From DASXMX01 sp036794395 (GTDB taxonomy: Bacteria > Planctomycetota > Phycisphaerae > Tepidisphaerales > Tepidisphaeraceae), in contig DAIRGS010000055.1 in NCBI GenBank assembly GCA_036794395.1, positions 1-28,739 on the forward strand: a DNA stretch of 28,739 nt. Direction: 5' to 3'. The position numbers were made by a program, and so were the translations under genes. Shown here piece after piece: positions 24,396 to 28,739 of the stretch; position 1 is the stretch's first letter; every line of letters starts with the position of its first letter. The notes under the pieces were generated by a model, which worked only from the letters and a program-made list of their open reading frames with translations, ran no database searches and was not told the origin of the DNA.

Positions 24396-25565
24396 ATGCC
24401 TGATCCCGAATCGCAGGATGAACGGTTCATGCGCCGCGCGATGGAGTTGGCGGCGCGGGGGCGAGGCGCAGTTGAGCCGAATCCGATGGTGGGATGTGTG
24501 ATCGTGCGGGATGGGCGGGTGATTGGGGAGGGGTTTCATCGAAAGTTTGGCGAGGCGCACGCCGAGCCCACGGCGCTGGCGGCGTGCGTGGAATCGCCCC
24601 GTGGGTCGACGGCGTATCTGACGCTGGAGCCCTGCTGTCATGTGGGGAAGAAGACGCCGCCATGTGTGCCGCGATTGATTGACGCTGGCGTGGCGCGGGT
24701 GGTGGTGGGATGTCTGGATCCGAATCCGAAGGTGAGTGGCAAAGGGGTTGAGCAGCTTCGGGAGGCAGGGATTGAAGTTACCGTTGGTGTATTAGAGGCG
24801 GAGGCGAAACAGCTCATCGCGGCTTTTTTTGCACTGGTCAAATATGGGAGGCCGTACGTCACGTTGAAGTGGGCGGAGTCCGCGGATGGGAAAGTGGGGG
24901 GACCGCCGGGGGAGAGGCTGTGGATCAGCAACAGGGCTTCGCAACAGGTGGTGCATCAGTTGCGGGCGCGATGTGATGCAATTCTCGTGGGGATTAATAC
25001 GGTGCTTTGCGATGATCCGATGCTGACGGTGCGCGGGGTGGAGGCGATGCGGCCATTGCTGCGGGTGGTATTGGATCGGGAGCTGAAGATTCCAGACAGG
25101 AGTCGGTTGGTGGAGACGGCACGGGAGTCGGGGTTGCTGGTGATGTGTTCGGAGGGCGCGGCGACTACTTCGCGCGCTGATGAGCTGCGGGCGCGTGGGG
25201 TGGAGGTGGTGACAGTGGGGATGGATGCCGGGGGGCGGATCGATCTGGATCTGGTCGTGAAATATTTAGGGAAGAGAACAATTACGCATTTGTTGGTGGA
25301 GCCGGGGCCGGAGCTGGCGCGGGGATTTATGGAGCATGGATTTGTGGATCGGGTTTGGGTTTTTCGATCGGGTGATCCGGTGCAGGAAAGTGGCTATCGG
25401 GATGCGGTGAAGGTGGAGTATCCGGTGGCCGCAGAGACGATGCTGGCGGGGGATCGATTGATTGAATATCTCAATGCCGACAGTGAGGTATTTTTTGCAA
25501 TGCTGGAGTCGATCGATTTTCGGCTGGCGGCAAGCGGTGGCCATTTAGGGCAGGGATTGGAGTGA
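24396..25565 (+). CDS. ribD: Bifunctional riboflavin biosynthesis deaminase/reductase
   Basis: This 389-residue enzyme carries out two steps of riboflavin synthesis: pyrimidine deamination, then NADPH-dependent reduction of the ribosyl side chain. The N-terminal deaminase has EPNPMVGCVIV, the zinc and proton-transfer motif HAEPTAL (His55, Glu57) and PCCHVGKKTPPC (zinc cysteines about 80 and 90). The C-terminal reductase starts near 150 (RPYVTLKWAESADGKVG) and includes RCDAILVGINTVLCDDPMLTVR and LLVEPGPELARGF. The ATG at 24396 follows AAGGG. No FMN riboswitch is visible: the gene is only 10 bp behind ppk1. No other rib gene is in the window. Confidence 0.95.
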   Translation: MPDPESQDERFMRRAMELAARGRGAVEPNPMVGCVIVRDGRVIGEGFHRKFGEAHAEPTALAACVESPRGSTAYLTLEPCCHVGKKTPPCVPRLIDAGVARVVVGCLDPNPKVSGKGVEQLREAGIEVTVGVLEAEAKQLIAAFFALVKYGRPYVTLKWAESADGKVGGPPGERLWISNRASQQVVHQLRARCDAILVGINTVLCDDPMLTVRGVEAMRPLLRVVLDRELKIPDRSRLVETARESGLLVMCSEGAATTSRADELRARGVEVVTVGMDAGGRIDLDLVVKYLGKRTITHLLVEPGPELARGFMEHGFVDRVWVFRSGDPVQESGYRDAVKVEYPVAAETMLAGDRLIEYLNADSEVFFAMLESIDFRLAASGGHLGQGLE

Positions 25566-25642
25566 GACGACAAATGGGGTACGTGACAGTTTCGGCGGCC
25601 GCAACTCTTCCCCTCCCCTCACTCCAGGACGCTCTCCTTTTT

Positions 25643-25668
25643 CCCTCCACCGGTACGCCGGGGGAGGG
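25643..25668. repeat. Hairpin element between convergent genes
   Basis: Arms 25643-25653 and 25658-25668 pair at 10 of 11 positions around a TACG loop. No U-run follows on either strand, so it is not a classical terminator. It may be another dispersed palindrome. The rest of the 186-bp gap (25566-25751) shows nothing else. Confidence 0.45.
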
Positions 25669-25751
25669 AGTAGACGGCGCGGCCTAAAGTATCACGCAGC
25701 CCGACAAATGGGGAGACAAGCTGTTGTCCAGACGTGCCAGCGTAGTGCCTC

Positions 25752-27020
25752 TCACTGGCCGTCTGGGATCTGAACCGTGACGGAGCTATCGAATATTTGG
25801 AGCGGGTCGCCGCGATCGGCGAGAGTGGCTTGTAGAGAACTGATGGTCCGCAGCGCCACACCCTTGAACAACTCGCGGCCTTTCATTGTCACGACGACCG
25901 GCTGATCGAGATCGATCATGGAATCATTGAGGAGCAGGTTTAAACGTGATACGTCCTCGGTCTTTTCGATATCGATGTTCTGCTTGCCATGCTTGGCGAT
26001 GACCAGCGCGCCGGCCTTGGCCTGGCCCGCGGGAACGGCCAGCCAGTAGAAGCGGTCGTGGGTGACAGTGCTCTGCTTCCACACGACCTTGTCGGGGATG
26101 GGATTTCGCGTGAACCCGGCCATCCATTCGACGGCCACCGCGTCTTCGCGGTTCATCCAGTGGGGGCGGTCTTGATGGATGACCAGCTTGTGGACATAGC
26201 CGCCGGGATCCTGGGCGGCCAGGGCGTCGAGATCGATGCCCCACTTCTCGGCGACTTTGTTGCGGTTGTAGGCGGTGTCTTTTCCACCGACGTGCAGGGT
26301 GAAGCCGATGTTGCGAAGGCCCGGTGGCGAGGCGTCGTTTGGATGACCGGCCATCATTGCCGCGGCCGCTAACCGGTCGGCCATGCGCGGGGCGAGCTGG
26401 TAAACCCCGTCGCCGCCGGCGGAATAGCCCATGATGTAAACGTGATTGGGATCGACTTCGCCGAGAACGATCGCGTCTTCGATGAGGCGATTAAACAGAT
26501 CATCAATGTGGGCTTCGTGCCAGAGGTTCCACGTGTTGGTTGGAGCGCGGGGCGCGATGTAGAGCGAGTCCTTGGGAGTATAAAGTTTGATCTGGTTTTC
26601 CCACTGCTGATCGTTCACGCGCGGCGCCGCGTTACCACCGCCGTGCATGGAGATGAAAAGGTTCCAGCCGTGTTCGGGCTTGGTGCCAAAGGTGCGTTCT
26701 TTTAGACGAAGCGTGTGCTCGCCGATTGTAATGGCCAGGTCCTTCCACTCCTTCTCCCGCTCGGCGTGAATCAGTTTGACGTGATCGTCCCAAAGCATCG
26801 CCCGCACTTTGGCGGCCTGATCTTTGGTGAGCGGCATTGAAGCGAAGGACTGCTCGGAGAGTTTTGCGCGCTCGGCCGCGGGTTTGGCGAGCCAGCCTTC
26901 GAGTGATTTGAGCGCATCAGCCGGGGCATCTGCGTATGCCTGACGTACGCCGAGCGATCCGCCTATAAAGGCGATGAGAACGAAACATCGGGCTAGCGCC
27001 CAGCATCCGGATTTTCGCAT
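25752..27020 (-). CDS. Exported alpha/beta hydrolase (esterase-like)
   Basis: This 422-residue secreted or periplasmic protein has a signal peptide (MRKSGCWALARCFVLIAFIGG, cleavage near AYA-DA at 30). A helical region of about 70 residues is followed by an alpha/beta-hydrolase domain. Visible parts are the oxyanion motif HGGG (126-129), the nucleophile elbow GYSAGG with Ser200, a likely acid Asp248 in GGKDTAYN and a likely catalytic His287 in RPHWM. This resembles the esterase/PHB-depolymerase group; the substrate is unknown. A C-terminal beta-rich domain (about 310-422, e.g. NLLLNDSMIDLDQPVVVTMKG) follows and is often seen in such planctomycete hydrolases. The ATG at 27020 was chosen because it directly precedes the signal peptide; the ORF start at 27104 would bury it. 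Confidence 0.85.
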   Translation of the reverse strand: MRKSGCWALARCFVLIAFIGGSLGVRQAYADAPADALKSLEGWLAKPAAERAKLSEQSFASMPLTKDQAAKVRAMLWDDHVKLIHAEREKEWKDLAITIGEHTLRLKERTFGTKPEHGWNLFISMHGGGNAAPRVNDQQWENQIKLYTPKDSLYIAPRAPTNTWNLWHEAHIDDLFNRLIEDAIVLGEVDPNHVYIMGYSAGGDGVYQLAPRMADRLAAAAMMAGHPNDASPPGLRNIGFTLHVGGKDTAYNRNKVAEKWGIDLDALAAQDPGGYVHKLVIHQDRPHWMNREDAVAVEWMAGFTRNPIPDKVVWKQSTVTHDRFYWLAVPAGQAKAGALVIAKHGKQNIDIEKTEDVSRLNLLLNDSMIDLDQPVVVTMKGRELFKGVALRTISSLQATLADRGDPLQIFDSSVTVQIPDGQ

Positions 27021-27152
27021 GGTGATCGCTTTCAGAATGGTGAGTCTGATGTGTCTACAGCGCGCGGCGCAAGTCAGTTCGAGCACGCACGCTTGGAAAA
27101 CCAACTAAATGACCGTGCACGATTCCGCACCATCTCGTGGCATGCGCTTCCC

Positions 27153-27179
27153 CTTCGGGTCTGAGCCTCAGGGTCGAAG
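27153..27179. repeat. 27-bp near-palindrome, copy B
   Basis: Second copy of the element at 12549-12575, matching at 24 of 27 positions and conserving the CTTCG/CGAAG and CTGAG/CTCAG pairs. Confidence 0.6.
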
Positions 27180-27295
27180 ACAGCCCATGATCGAGGGACG
27201 TGCCCTCCAGTGACGGGTTCGATTTGGGAAAACCAAGTTTCGACATACGGACAACCTTCTGATCTCACCCGGCGGGAGCCGAAACGCCCCCCAAA

Positions 27296-27314
27296 CACGG
27301 CCTGGAAGGCCGTG
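27296..27314. repeat. Hairpin with 8-bp stem
   Basis: CACGGCCT, a 3-nt loop (GGA), and AGGCCGTG pair perfectly. No U-run follows. It lies inside the candidate MITE-like element. Confidence 0.5.
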
Positions 27315-27363
27315 CCACTCAAATGCAACGGCGCTGAATCGCGTATGGTCATTTAGACAACAC

Positions 27364-28542
27364 TTAATTCGCAGCCGTATCGCTTTCCCGCAACTCGACC
27401 GTCGCATCGGCATCACGCGGGAGATGCACTTTCTTCGTGACTGTTTTGCCGTCAACAAGCGTCGCTTCAACCGAATAATCGGTATCTGCCGCCAGCTCAA
27501 AATCATCGGCAAGGTTGGAGGCCTGGGCGATGATGCTGCTGGCCTTACTCACCCGCACGGTTGCCGCAACGGGCTTACCCGCCCCATCCAGCACCGAAAC
27601 TTTCAGCATCTTGCGCACCGCATAGAAGCTGGTTTCATCCACCGCGCTGTATTCCTTGGAGCCGCGATTCCACACCATCACGAACGGCGTCTGCGTGCGC
27701 TTGAACGACACGGCAAAGATATGATTCTCTGGCTTCGATGGATCGGCCTTGGCCGCGTTCTCCGCGAACCAGGTCTTATTGAATGCCCCCGGCTCAGCAG
27801 CGCCAATGAACCGCCATTGCCCGTCCCACGCCTCAACCCAAGTGTGATTCCCGCTGGCGTTGTACCAGAGCGGCGTGCCCACCACGCGAGCCGGCACCCC
27901 CACCGCCCGGCAGGCATCTACCAGAATGATCGACAACCCCGAGCACGATGCGTACCCGATCTTCATCGATTCCGAAGGGCTCTGATTGGGCTTGAGCCGC
28001 TTGGTCGCGTGATACTTCACGTTCACGGCCTTAAACACCTCGCGATTCAGCAACTGCACCGCATCACCCGCCGTCTCGCAGTCTTTCACCAGCGGCGCGA
28101 ATCGCTTCACGAAATCCGTCCGCCAATCCTCCCGGCTCTCGTTCACATTCGCGTAAGGCAGCACATCGTCGAAGAAAATTTCCTTGGGAACCGAAGCCGT
28201 CCACGGATGCGCTGAACGCGCCTCATAGGCCAGCTCAACGTTCTTCATCACGTAATCGCCCGTAAGCTTCATCAGATCGCGATCGGGCATATTCACAAGG
28301 AGAAACGCCAGCGCCTCGCGATACTCCGGCTTTGCCGTGGCGATCGTATCCAGCCACTGCTGCTGGTTGTCCTCGGCAATGCTCAGCCGCTGAATCAGCT
28401 GGTGACGGTAGTCCGTCGGAACAAGCGTAATCGCGTCATTCAGCGACACCGGCTCATCGGCCGCCTGCGCCTGCCCGATCGCCACCCCCGAAATCATCAA
28501 CGCAGCCGTCCAAAGACCCATCGAAGCCCTGAGAATTCTCAT
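27364..28542 (-). CDS. Exported transglutaminase-like protein
   Basis: This 392-residue protein has a signal peptide (MRILRASMGLWTAALMISGVAIGQAQAADE, cleavage near residue 28) and a transglutaminase/papain-like core. The likely nucleophile is Cys200 in YASCSGLSIILVDACRAVGVPARVVG, and the histidine is His233 in NHTWVEAW. The third position is WRFIGAAEP, where Glu250 or a neighbour stands in place of the usual Asp. Similar GAAEP forms occur in bacterial transglutaminase-like proteins. A C-terminal beta-sandwich-like domain (about 310-392, KVSVLDGAGKPVAATVRVSK) resembles carboxypeptidase-regulatory-like or Ig-like domains. It could act as a peptidase, amidase or cross-linking enzyme in the envelope. 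The ATG at 28542 was chosen because it starts the signal peptide; an ORF start at 28611 does not. Confidence 0.82.
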   Translation of the reverse strand: MRILRASMGLWTAALMISGVAIGQAQAADEPVSLNDAITLVPTDYRHQLIQRLSIAEDNQQQWLDTIATAKPEYREALAFLLVNMPDRDLMKLTGDYVMKNVELAYEARSAHPWTASVPKEIFFDDVLPYANVNESREDWRTDFVKRFAPLVKDCETAGDAVQLLNREVFKAVNVKYHATKRLKPNQSPSESMKIGYASCSGLSIILVDACRAVGVPARVVGTPLWYNASGNHTWVEAWDGQWRFIGAAEPGAFNKTWFAENAAKADPSKPENHIFAVSFKRTQTPFVMVWNRGSKEYSAVDETSFYAVRKMLKVSVLDGAGKPVAATVRVSKASSIIAQASNLADDFELAADTDYSVEATLVDGKTVTKKVHLPRDADATVELRESDTAAN

Positions 28543-28709
28543 ATCAAGCCCTGACTTGGAAGACCCAAACCGCGCGTCGCGGCAAAGCCACGATCCCAAG
28601 ATGTATAGCATAATTATGTGGCCGCCGTTGTCACTCCATAGATATCCCGGCTATTCGCCGGCAGGCCGATCGCATGTTCCTGGACCCGCGACTCATTTCG
28701 GGAGTGCGA

Positions 28710-28724
28710 GGCTCCTGCCGAGCC
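28710..28724. repeat. Short palindrome at window end
   Basis: GGCTC, a 5-nt loop and GAGCC pair perfectly, within a GCGAGGCTCCTGCCGAGCC context. From memory this string recurs in planctomycete intergenic DNA. The rest of 28543-28739 shows no gene. Confidence 0.35.
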
Positions 28725-28739
28725 AATCTGACCTGAAAA

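Larger units (their letters stand above)
27105..27356. mobile_element. Candidate 252-bp MITE-like element
   Basis: The terminal 21-mers 27105-27125 and 27336-27356 are inverted copies matching at 18 of 21 positions; the shared core is CTAAATGACC...CGATTC. The interior has no gene but two palindromes. Target-site duplications are not obvious, so mobility is inference. Confidence 0.4.
27021..27363. other. Gene-free island between two exported-protein genes
   Basis: This 343-bp region contains inverted ends at 27105-27125 and 27336-27356, copy B of the 27-bp palindrome (27153-27179) and a hairpin at 27296-27314. A 92-codon minus-strand reading frame crosses the whole island but has no signal of a real gene. 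No RNA gene or terminator was recognised. Confidence 0.65.

Noticed and set aside
24300..24396. FMN riboswitch ahead of ribD
   Set aside because: The preceding sequence is ppk1 coding DNA with only 10 bp between the genes; no room and no riboswitch-like stems were seen.
27074..27352. 92-codon minus-strand reading frame across the intergenic island
   Set aside because: It runs through two palindromes and both inverted ends and has no ribosome-binding site or domain; it is a repeat artefact.

Overview
The window most likely comes from a planctomycete, probably class Phycisphaerae, and probably from a draft or metagenome assembly. Three things in the sequence point to the phylum. Two large exported proteins begin with the LEPR-XLL motif (EPLEPRTLF and EPLEARRLLS), and one of them ends in a dockerin-like double calcium-binding repeat. 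A small membrane protein carries the CxxCGxDLR...CPECG zinc ribbon that is common in this phylum. Intergenic DNA is rich in short palindromic repeats. A run of ten N at 2635-2644 shows the sequence was scaffolded. The class assignment is inference. No rRNA, tRNA, CRISPR array or plasmid or phage module was seen.

Layout. 1-1085: a cluster of short repeats, then an exported metallophosphoesterase on the minus strand. 1203-3565: a TetR regulator overlapping a TolC-type outer-membrane efflux lipoprotein, which contains the gap and a suspicious 125-bp segment. 3676-7982: a membrane zinc-ribbon protein with a lone Clp N-terminal domain, an MFS exporter, a REP-associated (RAYT/HUH) transposase flanked by palindromic repeats, and a protein with two tandem lipopolysaccharide-kinase-like domains. 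8104-12503: a compact four-gene ABC export operon (two FtsX/MacB-type permeases, a membrane-fusion adaptor, an ATPase). Together with TetR-TolC this supplies every part of a tripartite efflux pump, split by about 4.5 kb. 12504-12876: a gene-free stretch with two palindromic elements.

12877-18430 on the minus strand: a 909-residue LEPR-XLL/dockerin surface protein, preceded by a U32-family (RlhA-like) protein. 18560-19683: ndk and a HAD phosphatase, overlapping and probably transcribed from a promoter that gives a leaderless mRNA. 19693-22047 minus: a second LEPR-XLL protein. 22235-25565: polyphosphate kinase followed 10 bp later by ribD. 25752-27020 minus: an exported alpha/beta hydrolase. 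27021-27363: an intergenic island that looks like a small non-autonomous element with inverted ends. 27364-28542 minus: an exported transglutaminase-like protein.

No single island stands out as a complete new system. The most unusual points are the Clp-N/zinc-ribbon membrane protein, the twin-kinase protein, the RAYT gene with a REPIN-like palindrome whose 21-nt loop equals that of a second, unrelated palindrome, four TGCAACG heptamers at exact 10-bp spacing, and a set of dispersed palindromes. All functional calls come from reading motifs by eye; no database search was run.
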